Source: Onychomys torridus
Lineage: Eukaryota > Chordata > Mammalia > Rodentia > Cricetidae
Length of the DNA stretch: 64,000 nucleotides
Direction of reading: 5' to 3'
Assembly: GCF_903995425.1 (NCBI RefSeq)
Contig: NC_050451.1
Coordinates: 15,547,429-15,611,428, forward strand
A program made the position numbers and the translations under genes. Shown one piece after another: positions 11,790 to 21,970 of this stretch. Within the stretch, counting starts at the first letter, position 1. The number at the start of each line of letters is the position of its first letter. Under the pieces are notes generated by a model. The model searched no databases, was not told the origin of the DNA, and was given only the letters and a program-made list of their open reading frames with translations.

Positions 11790-12265
11790 GAGGAAGGAAC
11801 TGCGACACACATGGATCTCCCAGGAATGGGGAAATCAAATAGATTTTAGGGGTGCACTTGGTGGTTGAGGACAGGAATAGGAAGATCAGGTTGGGGGGTG
11901 AGGAAAGATAGAGTTGAAGGAGGGAATGTGAGAAGAGACATATGGAATCAAGGACCATTTGAGGGGTGACATGGAAACTTAGTATAGTGGAAACTCTCTA
12001 AAATGTATGACAGCAATCTTAATAAGGTCTTCTAATAATGGCACATATTGCCAAGACAATAGATTGCTCTCTGAAATCCAACACCAGGGCCCCATTGCCA
12101 ACAATAAAACCTTTAACCTATAATCTGTCCTGCATGCAAGATATGCTAGAGCAAAGATTGTGGGAGTAGCCAACCAATGTCTAATTTGACTTGTTTCTTC
12201 ACATGCCACAAGATGGAACCCATGCTTGATACTGCTTGCATGAACAAGAAAAAGAGACTATATAG
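11790..12265 (+). mobile_element. L1 3' UTR, left part (split by LTR element)
   Basis: A rodent L1 3' UTR stretch with the order GGATCTCCCAGGAATGGGGA ... CATGCCACAAG ... TGCTTGCATGAAC. It continues after the LTR element at 15669. The related copy at 44720-46055 runs through the same junction without interruption. Confidence 0.8.
12260..12265 (+). repeat. Target-site duplication, left copy
   Basis: ATATAG immediately before the 5' LTR. The right copy is ATATAC at 15669-15674, one base different. A 6-bp duplication fits a class II endogenous retrovirus. Confidence 0.75.
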
Positions 12266-12618
12266 TGCTGTGCGATGGTCTTTCTGTATGCTGTGAATAT
12301 GTGTTGCTACTATTGGTTAATAAAGAAGCTGATTTGTCTTTTGGCAACACGGGATAAGAGCCAGGCAGGAAATCCAAGCAGAGAGACAGGGAGAAGGGAA
12401 GAGTTAAAGAGACGCCAGCCCACCACCCAAGGAGCAACATGCCAGCAAACCAGTAACAGCCATGTGGTAAAATATAGATTAATAGAAATGGGTTAATTTA
12501 AGATGAGTAGGCTAGTTAGTAGTAAGCCTGGGCCATAGATTAAACAGTTTGTAATTAATATAAAGCCTCTGACTGGTTATTCAGGTACTGGCAGGAGGGA
12601 AAGATTTATGTGGCTACA
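12266..12618 (+). repeat. 5' LTR of the LTR element
   Basis: 353 bp, TGCTGTGCG...GGCTACA. It contains ATTGGTTAATAAAG, a CCAAT-like site overlapping an AATAAA poly(A) signal. It differs from the 3' LTR at about 15 percent of positions by eye, so the insertion is old. Confidence 0.88.
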
Positions 12619-12620
12619 AT

Positions 12621-12638
12621 TGGCACTCACCATCAGGC
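12621..12638 (+). promoter_or_regulatory. Degraded primer-binding site
   Basis: TGGCACTCACCATCAGGC starts two bases after the LTR end. It matches the lysine-tRNA type site (TGGCGCCCAACGTGGGGC) at 12 of 18 positions, with three of the six differences being transitions. The assignment is tentative. Confidence 0.5.
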
Positions 12639-12708
12639 ATTGATCCACATAGACCTAATAAAGCTTAAAAAAGGTTCTTAAGGCACAGAAATAGAGCTCC
12701 ACTGGACT

Positions 12709-12822
12709 CTCTGGTCTCAAAGTCTTATGCCAGTGGCAGCTCAGAAGCACATCTCCCAAGAGCTGCTTGTGAGATGGAGCTGGCTGCCAGACACCATGAG
12801 CTAAGCAGCATAGAAGATTTCC
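12709..12822 (+). repeat. 114-bp direct repeat, copy 1
   Basis: CTCTGGTCTCAAAGTC...GATTTCC, about 92 percent identical to 13367-13480. Both lie in the interior of the LTR element. Confidence 0.9.
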
Positions 12823-13083
12823 AAAGTTTCTGCCACAAGTCACAGTACAGAGAGGCTTCTCCCAGCCCCTGTTGCTGTCTGTGGGCTTGAGAGCACAGCT
12901 GCAGGCTTGAGAACACAGCTCCATGTTGCTCAATACTGCTTCCTAGAATTGGGGAAGTAAGTGTGATGTTTAGGTATCTGCACCATAATGGAAAGCTGAG
13001 TGGGGTGGAGCCAACGACAAAAAGCCACACTTTCAATCCTAGCTATTGGTGGAGGCAGCCACCAAAGCCACACTTCATCCTAT

Positions 13084-13354
13084 CTTGAAGATTGCCTATC
13101 TATCTGAAATATATCTTTGTATATCTAGAAACACTACCAAATATGACTATAAATTTGACTATTATAGATGACTAATTATTAATCTGTATTTCTTAATTAT
13201 ACATTACAATTTCAAATGAGCTACATAAACATAATACCCCAAACAAGAGCAGAAATATACAGATAGTTATAATAACCTTGACCTTAAACCTCTATCAATA
13301 AACCAAAATTCACATCAAAGTAAAGTATTTTAAGACCAACAGTTGTTTTTTGAA
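13084..13354 (+). repeat. 271-bp inverted repeat, left arm
   Basis: Runs CTTGAAGATTGCC...GTTTTTTGAA. Its reverse complement is at 14249-14518 with seven substitutions and one single-base gap. The arms are AT-rich and non-coding. In a transcript the two arms, 894 bases apart, would pair into a long duplex. Confidence 0.95.
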
Positions 13355-13366
13355 TTAAAGGAGGCC

Positions 13367-13480
13367 CTCTGGTCTCAAAGTCTCATGCAAGTGGCAGCTC
13401 AGATACACATCTCCCAAGAGCTGCCTGTGAGATAGAGCTGGCTGCCAGACACCAAGAGCTAAGCAGCATGGCAGATTTCC
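13367..13480 (+). repeat. 114-bp direct repeat, copy 2
   Basis: Begins 12 bp after the left arm of the inverted repeat ends. Same order and orientation as 12709-12822. Confidence 0.9.
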
Positions 13481-14248
13481 TGATCAGAAAAGGTTTAAAG
13501 ATACACAATAAAGACAGATTCATATGGGAAAAAAATCTAAACAGGTTACAAGATGTTTAAAAATATACATAGGTTTGAGAGGGTAGAGAAAGTCCTTAAA
13601 AAAGAAATAGAGTAAAACAAAGCCACATAAAGATGGAAAGTACACTGAAAATCTGGATACTGTATACTATTGTGTTGTCTTTGGGATTATTGTTATTATT
13701 ATTTTTTACTGAAAAGAGACATTTGATTGTAGGGGCTGCTAAGTCAAACAAACATATAGATCTTAAAGGCATCTTGACTTCAAAATTTGGGTCTAAGGGT
13801 ATGTTGCTTTAGAAAAGATGTTCTGCTTTTGTTTCCACAGAAGATGAGAAGCTGTGGGTTCCTTCCAGATTAATGTGGTTACATCAAAGAAGACACGCTG
13901 AGAGGTCTCCAATGGGAGCAAGGGCCAAAATGATCCAACATCAAAAACAATTTCAAGGCAACTGGCTGAGATGATACAGCCTCACAGACTACTACAACCA
14001 AGATTTGACCATAATTCTAAAATTTCTCAGGATTCCTATAAGATTCCCAGCACCCCCAATCAGCAGGAAGTAGTTTGGAAAGCTAAACCCAATTCCCAAA
14101 ATACTGTTTAAGAATGTTTGTTTTCATTTAAAAGGGATTGGTTGTAAATGGTTAATGGTCAAGGTCAATCTCTTTCTAAAGAAGAAAAGGGAGTGTGATC
14201 TAGAAATGATAAAAAAAAAAAAAAGGTAGATTATTGGGCCTACTTTAT

Positions 14249-14518
14249 TTCAAAAAACAACTGTTGGTCTTAAAATAATTTACTTTGATGTGAATTTTGG
14301 TTTATTGATAAAGGTTTAGGGTCAAGTTTATTATACTATCTGTATATTTCTGCTCTTGTTTGGGGTATTATGTTTATGCAGCTTATTTGAAATTGTAATG
14401 TATAATTAAGAAATACAGATTAATAATTAGTCATCTATAATAGTCAAATTTATAGTCATATTTGGTAGTGTTTCTAGGTATACAAAGATATATTTCAGAT
14501 AGATAGGCAATCTTCAAG
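14249..14518 (-). repeat. 271-bp inverted repeat, right arm
   Basis: Reverse complement of 13084-13354. Just outside it lies CACTTCAAAGACC, and just inside TTATTGGGCCTACTTTA. Neither is shared with the left arm, so the arm boundaries are sharp. Confidence 0.95.
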
Positions 14519-15297
14519 CACTTCAAAGACCTACAGAATATAGCATTTAAAATGTTTTAAGAACTTAGACTTTTCTGGACAGTGAGAAAAGTCTACTCCT
14601 GGCAGTATCAATTACTTCAAGAGGATGATGAGCATTGAAGAATTTACTATGGAGTTTGTTTACAATATGGAAAAGGCTAGCTAGCCATTTGGGCAAGAAA
14701 CTTCTCTTGCCTGGACTGCTTGACAGTATGTTGCATAAACTCAATGTGCAGGACCCGTAGGAGAGTGACTATTGTACTTTGCCAAAACAAGATGAGATGG
14801 CCCTGCAAGTTTCTGCTTTACAGAAAAAACTGCCAGCATTCTGCAGGACACAGAGAAAAATGACTGATGAACAATAGGTGAAACAGTCCTTCAAATTTCC
14901 AGCTTCACTGAAAAGTATGCCAGAGACTTTGGCTTGTAGATAGATGCCCCAGAGTTACAGAGGAACTTCAGGTGACTGTCCAGGCAGGCAGATATCTCTG
15001 TCATTTCCAGAATTTTGGAAGTTGCTTGTAGTGCACTTTCTGTGTACTAAGATAATATCCTTCTGAGGTATTTGGTGTAGTTGAAGACTAGAGAGTCATA
15101 ATTATAGTTTTACTTAGTTATGATAAAAGATAAATTAGATAAGAAACTTTAGACTCACAGATACAGGCTAGACAATAGAGTACTTAATTTTGCCAAATAC
15201 AAATAGACAAAATATCTTAACTGTAATTCTTGCTTGATAACAGCTTTGGTATATGTAATTTTACTATGTTGAAGTCAAAACCTTCCTTTTTGATTAG

Positions 15298-15312
15298 ACA
15301 GAAAAGGGGAAG
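15298..15312 (+). promoter_or_regulatory. Polypurine tract before the 3' LTR
   Basis: ACAGAAAAGGGGAAG sits immediately before the TG of the 3' LTR, as expected for the plus-strand primer of reverse transcription. Confidence 0.8.
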
Positions 15313-15668
15313 TGCTGTGGGATGGTCTTTATATATGCTGTGAATATGTGTTGCTACTATTGGTTAATAAAGAAGCTGTTTTGTCCTATGGCAACACAGG
15401 ATAAGAGCCAGGAGGGAAATCCAAGCAGAAAGACAGAGAAGTGCAGAGTCAAGGAGACACTAGCCTGGTGCCCAAGGAGCAACATGTCAGTATACTGGTA
15501 ATGCCATGGTCACATAGCAAAATATAGATTAATAGAAATGGATTAATTTAAGATGAATGAGCTAGTTAGTAATAATCCTGGGCCATAGACCAAACAGTTT
15601 GTAATTAATATTAATCCTATGATTGGTTATTTGGTTACTGGCATGGGGGGAAGAATTATCCAGCCACA
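15313..15668 (+). repeat. 3' LTR of the LTR element
   Basis: 356 bp, TGCTGTGGG...GCCACA, collinear with the 5' LTR along its whole length. Confidence 0.88.
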
Positions 15669-16265
15669 ATATACCCCAGAGACCTCAGGTAAAACCAACA
15701 ACTACTGGTCTAAAAAGAAAAAAATAGTATCAATAAAATGACTCCAAGTGGTATTCTGCTATAGTCATAGATCAGTGCCTTATTCAGTAATCATCAAAGA
15801 AGCTCTCTCCTATAGCAGATGGAAGCAAATGCAGAGACCCTTAAGCCAGACAACATACAGAGAGAGAATCCTTCAAACACACAGCTTTAAATGGGATGTC
15901 TCCATCAAATCCCTCCCCACAGAGCTGAAGGAATCCCATTGAAGAGGCAGCAAGATTGTAAGAGCCAGAGGGGATGGAGGACACCAGGAGAACAAGAACC
16001 TTAGAATCAACTGAGCAAAGGTCAAATGAACTCGCAGAAACTGAAGCAGCAACCACAGGGCCTACATAGATCTGTGCCAGGCCTTCTGCATAGATACTAT
16101 AGCTTTCAACATAGTAATTTTAATGGGACTCCTGAGTGTGTAAAGAAATGGGTCTCTGATTCTTGTGCTTGCTCTTAAGGCTCTTTTCCTTCTGTTAGGT
16201 TGCCTTGTTCAGCCTTGATGTAATGATTTAGTTTTATTTTACTATATTTTATGTGGTAAAAAAAT
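15669..16265 (+). mobile_element. L1 3' UTR, right part
   Basis: Continues the L1 of 11790-12265: CCCCAGAGACCTCAGGTAAA, AATGACTCC..GTGGTATTCTGC, a CTCCTATAGCAGATGGAA segment, and a 3' end rich in T/A (TTTTATTTTACTATATTTT). It is collinear with 44990-45560. Confidence 0.82.
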
Positions 16266-16301
16266 AACTGGAAAGCTAAAAAATATTTATTTCATTCTAC
16301 T

Positions 16302-16307
16302 GTGTGT

Positions 16308-16358
<51 letters not shown>
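16302..16358. repeat. (TG)n microsatellite
   Basis: About 27 TG units with one TATG interruption. Confidence 0.97.
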
Positions 16359-16359
<1 letters not shown>

Positions 16360-16711
16360 TACATACAAACAAAAAGAGGTTAACTCAATGAAATCCTAAC
16401 TGGAAGGCCAATTGTTTCCTGATCCTTTGTATTCCAGTTTGCTTCTTTCTGTTTTAAAATGTTAAGAAACATAAAAAATAACTCACTAAAAATGTTGATG
16501 TAAGAGAAACAGGCCTGAATCACAGTTCTGCCAGTTAGTCCCATACTCTTCTCTGTACCTCTGTCAAATTACTAATGCCTCCCTGATGTACACGGCAAAA
16601 GCTTTCTGAAATACACTTGCACATATCATACCGATTTGGTTCAGACATCAATATTTACCACATAATACATAATAGGAACTATGCCTGGGTAATAGCAACA
16701 CTGGCATGTGT
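16359..16711. other. Intronic, nothing recognised
   Basis: No repeat or open frame of note. Confidence 0.5.
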
Positions 16712-16916
16712 TGCGAAGGTTCTCAAACTGTGGGTTGTGACCCCTTTGAGGGACATATATCAAGTATCTTGCATATTAGATATTTACATTACAAGTCATA
16801 TCAATGGCAAAATTACACTTATTAATTAGCAGCAAAATAATTGTGTAGTTGGAGGTCACCATATAAGGAACTGTACTAAAGGGTCACAGCATTATGAAGG
16901 TTGAGAACCACTGGGC
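16712..16916 (+). mobile_element. hAT-type non-autonomous DNA transposon (URR1-like)
   Basis: GGTTCTCAAACTGTGGGTTG at the left end and GGTTGAGAACCACTG at the right form imperfect terminal inverted repeats of the Charlie/hAT type. Internal GTGACCCCTTTGAGGG and GGGTCACAGCATTATGAAGG fit the rodent repeat usually called URR1. Confidence 0.75.
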
Positions 16917-17025
16917 TAGTGGCCTCATTTGGAAGCAAGTGTATTGTAATATAGAAACAATGATAGAAAGTACATAAATACTAAACATAGTCCAAAACGA
17001 CATTTTACTTTCTTTTCTGATGCTT

Positions 17026-17028
<3 letters not shown>

Positions 17029-17056
<28 letters not shown>
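17029..17056. repeat. (CA)n microsatellite
   Basis: About 13 CA units, some 210 bp downstream of the 17268-17507 exon in gene sense. Confidence 0.95.
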
Positions 17057-17267
17057 CAGCTCATGAGCTCAAGCCATAGAAACCTTCCTTTGCCCCCACG
17101 TAAATCATATTTTGCTTGTCGTTTTTATGTTTTACTGGCTGGTACATTTCATGTAATAATTGCCAGTTTTCTGACACCGCTGGTTCCCTTGCTACAAAAG
17201 ATCTAATCTGTTCAGAGTAAGATAATTGCAGAGCTATTGAAATAAAAAGGAAAGGCCTGCATCTCAC

Positions 17268-17507
17268 CGCTGTTGTGAGCCTCCAGCTGTGAGGCAGAGT
17301 TCACAGCCACCTTGCATAGTGAACAATAAAGCAGCCTCTTTGCCTTTTCTTCCTCAGTCTCTGTGGAAGGACTTGAGCTGTTGCCAGTGGCTGCCACTGC
17401 TGGGGGCGTTTTTTCCCCTTTAGAGGTGATCTCAGTTGTTACGGCACTGCTCTTGCACATTTCCACACTTGTCATTGTTGATATTACTGGTGTCCCTGTG
17501 GTACTAT
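17268..17507 (-). CDS. Zfp385d: Zfp385d internal coding exon (Ser/Thr-rich linker and first half of a zinc finger)
   Basis: This exon lies immediately upstream of the one at 141-319. On the minus strand the acceptor is a pyrimidine-rich tract ending in TACAG (17508), and the donor is GCG|GTGAGA (17267). It is 240 bp: two bases of a split Asp codon, 79 codons, and one base of a split Gly codon. Codons 1-50 are a Ser/Thr-rich linker (TTEITSK, SSSPSTET). Codons 51-57 are EEEKAKR. A finger then begins with YCSLC, with Cys at codons 61 and 64 and His at 77. With TKH from the next exon it completes C-x2-C-x12-H-x5-H, the matrin/U1-type spacing. Joining the exons keeps the frame open. The linker and finger match ZNF385D as I know it. 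The Met four codons upstream in the open frame is in the intron, so the exon does not hold the protein start. No promoter or first exon is in the window. Confidence 0.93.
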
Positions 17508-17520
17508 CTGTATTCAAAAC

Positions 17521-18679
17521 AGAATAGGACAGAGTTAGAAAAACATGGCGTCATCCTTCCCTACTTAGAAACATATCACTGATGCAATATTCTGCTAATA
17601 ATGATAACAGCAGCGAGCCAGAATGGCTTGTCACCTGTAAATTAATTCTGATGTCTGTCACAAATGACCACACTTAATTTCACACATTAAAACAAAAGCT
17701 AGATGATGCTTCAAAATATCTACAAGTACAGTTAGAAACTATTCTCTTCACACGAAATTAGCATTACATAAATTTCTCTGAACACACAGCCTGCCTGGAG
17801 GATATTTGGTAGTATGTTTACCTCTTTATAATAAATTTTAAAATAAAGACTAAGGATGAAGCTCTTAACTGTTCCCATTTTTCTTAGTTCCTGTCTTCCT
17901 GTCTCCCTACTACATTTATTTCTTTATTTAAACAATAGTATGGGTCCTTTGGTAAACACTCAGGAAAAATATACAGAATGTTGGTGTCAAAATTGCTCAG
18001 TTCAGCTCAGCAGCTCATTTAAAATATGGCCATATTTCTAAAGAACTATAGTTCAATACCTGGTATCAAAATCACTGATATAAAATTAAGCAGAATTCTA
18101 GTCTGAATATTTATTAAAGGCATGCTCCGTTTCCGGATGTATGCAGGAAGTTCATGGCAGGTGTAGTCAATCAATAGACACTACTCTCAAGGCATCACAG
18201 GCTTGTCATACCATGTTAGTATTTCAAGAGGTTGATGACCATGAAAGTGTTGATGTATTATAACCCAACAACCCTCTGGCTCAAAGTCTGATACTAAATC
18301 TGGAAAGATCAGCCTTCAAAGTGCAACTGCCTCATCCTAACTTCCCTCAGAGACACACTAAACTCCCCGAATGTATGTCAATCACCATATTAGTAATGTT
18401 CATCATACTCAATGATCATTTGCAAATAAGATCTGTTCTTGGATACTCTCAAAGCTCATGTCTTTTCTGCCTCTCAGTTGATTTTTAACCTCTTAGCCTC
18501 CCAAATATTCTCAGCCTGCCTCTCCAGCTGCTCTTAAACTGCTCTTCTGCATGTCATTCCACAGGCTGTCATAGTCACTGTTTCATACCATAATGAAAAG
18601 TCTGAGAATAAATGCTTTTGACAGTGGGTATAAGGACAGCAGTCTGTTTGTAATGGTGTATGGTATGGGCAACACATAA
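17521..18679. other. Intronic, nothing recognised
   Basis: AT-rich sequence upstream of the 17268-17507 exon. The first 30 bases hold the pyrimidine-rich acceptor region on the minus strand. Confidence 0.55.
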
Positions 18680-18683
18680 GAGG

Positions 18684-18733
<50 letters not shown>

Positions 18734-18990
18734 ATAAATGTCAGGATCTCATGTGTTGTTCCTTACGTGCCACCCATCTTTATTTTGAGACAGATTTTCA
18801 CTGATCTAAAGCTTGTCAAGTAAGTAGGGCTGGCTGGACAATGAACCTCACTGACCTGCTTATCTGTGCTTCTCCACCAATGTCACTACAAATATGTACC
18901 ACAGTTCTCAGCTATTTTATGTGGATTCTGGGGATCAAACTCAGGTCTTCATGCTTGCAAGTGGGCACCTGACAGACTGGGCTGTACTTT
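18680..18990 (-). mobile_element. (TG)n followed by composite B1/B2-like SINE
   Basis: (TG)n at 18684-18732, then TTTTGAGACAGATTTTCACTG, GGCTGGCTGGACAATGA, and GATTCTGGGGATCAAACTCAGG. This wording recurs as a dispersed rodent repeat. The exact family name is uncertain (B4 or RSINE type). Confidence 0.6.
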
Positions 18991-19323
18991 AGCCCACTAT
19001 AGCTCACATTGTCACACATTTCCCTTACTTAGGTGTAGGATTATGAACTGAGGCTGTTTGTCAGTTACAAGAAGAAAAATGGGCTTTTCTTAGGGCTGTT
19101 CTATAAAAAGATGAATCTGGATCTGGTTTCTTTCAACTGAAATTTCACACACTTTAATCACTTATTTAGCAATAATTCTCCTTCAGTGGAAGGGAAAATA
19201 TTCCCCAGTTACATATTTTTGAAGTGTCATCTGTAAATTGTTACCTCATGAGCAAAGAAAATCAAAATTACTCTAACTTTTGCTTCTAAATACACATAAG
19301 CTTTCTTTCTTCTTCTAATTTTT

Positions 19324-19535
19324 ATTTATATGTATGCATGGTGTGTGTGTGTGTGTATGTGTGTGTGTGTGTGTGTGTGTGTACATCTGTGAAGGCCAGA
19401 CTAGGGGATTGGATTCCTGGGAGCTGGAATTAGAGGTGGTCATGAGCTGTCAGACATGGACGCAGAGAACACAGTTTGAGTCCTCTACCCATGCGATATG
19501 TGCCCTGACCCACTGAGCATCTCCCCAATCCCTAG
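19324..19535 (-). mobile_element. B3-type SINE with (GT)n
   Basis: (GT)n at 19341-19382, then GAAGGCCAGACTAGGGGATT, GAGCTGGAATTAGAGGTGG and CTGAGCATCTCCCCAATCCC, a reversed B3 order. Confidence 0.7.
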
Positions 19536-20827
19536 ATGTCCATCTTCTGATTAGTTTTTACTAGCCTAATACATTACCAGTATTAAAAACCAGAAAATAG
19601 CCCCCAAATACCTTTAACAATCTAGAAGTAGCATAAAACCAACAGCTTCAAGATAGGTCTATAACTGTTTGCTGTCTCCAACAAATGAAAAGACTTGTCG
19701 ATGAAATTATTACCAGCATCCTGTTTACCAAGGGTTTATATTACAAAATTAATCTTATATACATCTTAAACCATTTCATTTAACCTTCAGTAGAGCTAGG
19801 GATCCAGAAATCTTCAGAATTTAAGGAAATGCTACAGAGTCTCACAGTAGGACAGAGTGAAATACTTCATGAAATGTAGAAACTGGAAATTTGAAAAGAG
19901 AGAGAGATGTTAATGGCAGTCTTTGCCGTGACTGTGAATGTCCATGGTAAGATCACAAGCAGCTGTGAGCTACAACCACTGAATTTGTTTTGTGCTCAGC
20001 TCTATGGGGAGTGAGGGTTGTAAATATCATACTTTAAACCCACCACACCACAATGGAGTCAGAGTGCACTGGGGTGAGTATTCATTTCATGGAATGACCA
20101 TGGGCAGAATTTCCCTGTAATATCCTTCTTCTAATATCACTTCCTCTGGTCTGGTATATTTCTTTTTCTATATTGATCTAAAAAGGACACACAACATATA
20201 CCATATTTATCCTAAGACAATGTTCTTATTTACAGTGAGATTTGCTTGTAAATTATAAAATACAACCATGGCTCTTCCAATCCCTACAATAACTATACTG
20301 ATGTATTCCCCTGCATCTAGAGGGTAATGCTCATTTATTTCAAAGACACTGTAAGGTAAAAGACTCCAGGTTCTGTCCATAGGACTTGGTAAGGCCTTAA
20401 CACCCTATGGAGACTGCTCACTTGAGACAATCTTCTGAGAACTCATAGCTAAATGATTAACTTCCAACATGTCTATTTGTGGCCTATTTTTGACCACATA
20501 GTTGAGATTGTATTTATTATTTTTAAGCTTATAGAAAATTTGAACAAATTACAAAGCTATATTTTGTTAATTTTAAATTTAATGTGTAAATCATGGTTTC
20601 ATAAGGGAAGATTGATATTCATTTATAAAAAGATGTTTTCTCTTGTCTTTTTAATCTCTAATAAAGGAATATTTACTCAAATCAACAAATTAACCCAAGG
20701 TTATTCTGTATTCAAAGAAAATCAACCACTCTGCATTTGGTAATAATATTAGCAAAAAAGTTTTTCTATAACATAATACATTAAATCACCAATTATATGT
20801 AATTCTTATTTACCTATTAAAATATTG
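19536..20827. other. Intronic, nothing recognised
   Basis: AT-rich and unique-looking. A 96-codon open frame at 20453-20743 is rich in Ile, Phe and Lys, as expected from AT-rich chance sequence. Confidence 0.55.
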
Positions 20828-20990
20828 TTCAGGTTTAGTGATAGCTCAATGAGTAAAGGCACTTGTCATCAAGGCTTTTGATCCATGTTCAATCCCTGTA
20901 TCTCACATAGTGAAAGGATAGAACTAAGTCCCTCAAGTTGTCCTCTGACCTATATGTGTGTGCCATGGCATCACACAAACACACAGAAAG

Positions 20991-21040
<50 letters not shown>
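20828..21040 (+). mobile_element. B2/B3-related SINE ending in (CA)n
   Basis: TGATAGCTCAATGAGTAAAGGCACTT, then TGTTCAATCCCTG and CAAGTTGTCCTCTGACCT, ending in about 22 CA units (20993-21038). It has the layout of a tRNA-derived rodent SINE in sense orientation. Confidence 0.65.
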
Positions 21041-21879
21041 AAATGTAATAAAAAGGAGAGAATATTCAAGTCAGAACAGTTTACCAGCACACCAAGTGGT
21101 CAAGTGGTGAGAAGTACCCTTATGGCCTTTATCCTTGAAATCACAGCACCTATCTAGTCCCAGAAAACAAAGTCAGAGGCACTCTACCTACTTCCTAACC
21201 AGTGATCCTCTATCTATCAATGTTGTCAAGACAAAGAAAGTCTTAGACACTATATCAGTACAGGATGCTCAAGGAGACAGGATGACTGAATGACAGGAAA
21301 CAGTAATGATTCAAACACCACCCTGCTATACACACAGAGCACTCCTTAAATCAGAATCAGGCAGGGGCTTTAGGAAGTTTCTCATCAGTTTGAGCTCATT
21401 AGTTATAATAAATCTCAGTACTGTGAAATACTGATGAGGGGAATTTGGTATACGGCACACAGGGTTAGTGCTATTTTATTACATATATTTGTAAATCTAA
21501 TACTTAAAATTCAGATTTATTAAATGCAAGGGAAAGGACTTGCCAACAAAAGTGTAGTATGATCAGAGGGATATCCAGGGCTATAGAACACAGTTCTCAA
21601 TTTTTAGACAAGTTAGCTTCAGGAAAATTTCCACGGCCAAGCTGTGCTCTCAAGTGGAAAGACAAACTTGATATTTCATAGCCCACTTCCAAATTTGAGC
21701 CTGTCATCATACTCTGAAATGACTCATGTCTTCAAACTCTATTCCATCAACATTTTATATTAAGCAGCTAACTTAATGTTAGGACATTGTGGGTATCAAG
21801 GTCCTTAAAAATAGACCATGTGCTTAGTGGTGAAAAGGACACATTGTCAAGACTTCAAACACTAAGCTATTACAAACCT
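21041..21879. other. Intronic, nothing recognised
   Basis: No family or gene signal seen. Confidence 0.5.
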
Positions 21880-21970
21880 AACCCTTCCGTCTGCTTTGTT
21901 CACTACTGTACTGCTACTTTGTACAAGCTAGGCACTTAATAAATATTTATTTAAAGAAATGAATGAAAGA
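21880..21970 (+). mobile_element. L2 3' end remnant
   Basis: TTTGTTCACTACTGTA...AGCTAGGCACTTAATAAATATTTATT...GAATGAATGAAAG is the standard wording of an L2 3' end. Confidence 0.6.

Larger units (their letters stand above)
12266..15668 (+). mobile_element. LTR retrotransposon (mys/MYSERV-like, non-coding) inserted in an L1
   Basis: A 3,403-bp element with two direct LTRs (12266-12618 and 15313-15668), a degraded primer-binding site after the first and a purine tract before the second. The 2.7-kb interior has no gag, pol or env frame that I can recognise, so it could only have moved with help from another element. It contains a 114-bp direct repeat (12709, 13367) and a 271-bp inverted repeat (13084, 14249). 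Size and LTR length are close to the mys elements described in Peromyscus, but I cannot confirm the family without a library search. Confidence 0.82.
320..17267 (-). other. Zfp385d: Zfp385d intron between the two visible coding exons
   Basis: This is a 16,948-bp intron with GT at 17266-17267 and AG at 320-321 on the minus strand. It interrupts a Gly codon after its first base, and the two exons read through in one frame when joined. About half of it is recognisable repeats, including a solo LTR, an L1/HAL1-like element and a full LTR element nested in an L1 3' UTR, all on the opposite strand to the gene. Confidence 0.9.
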
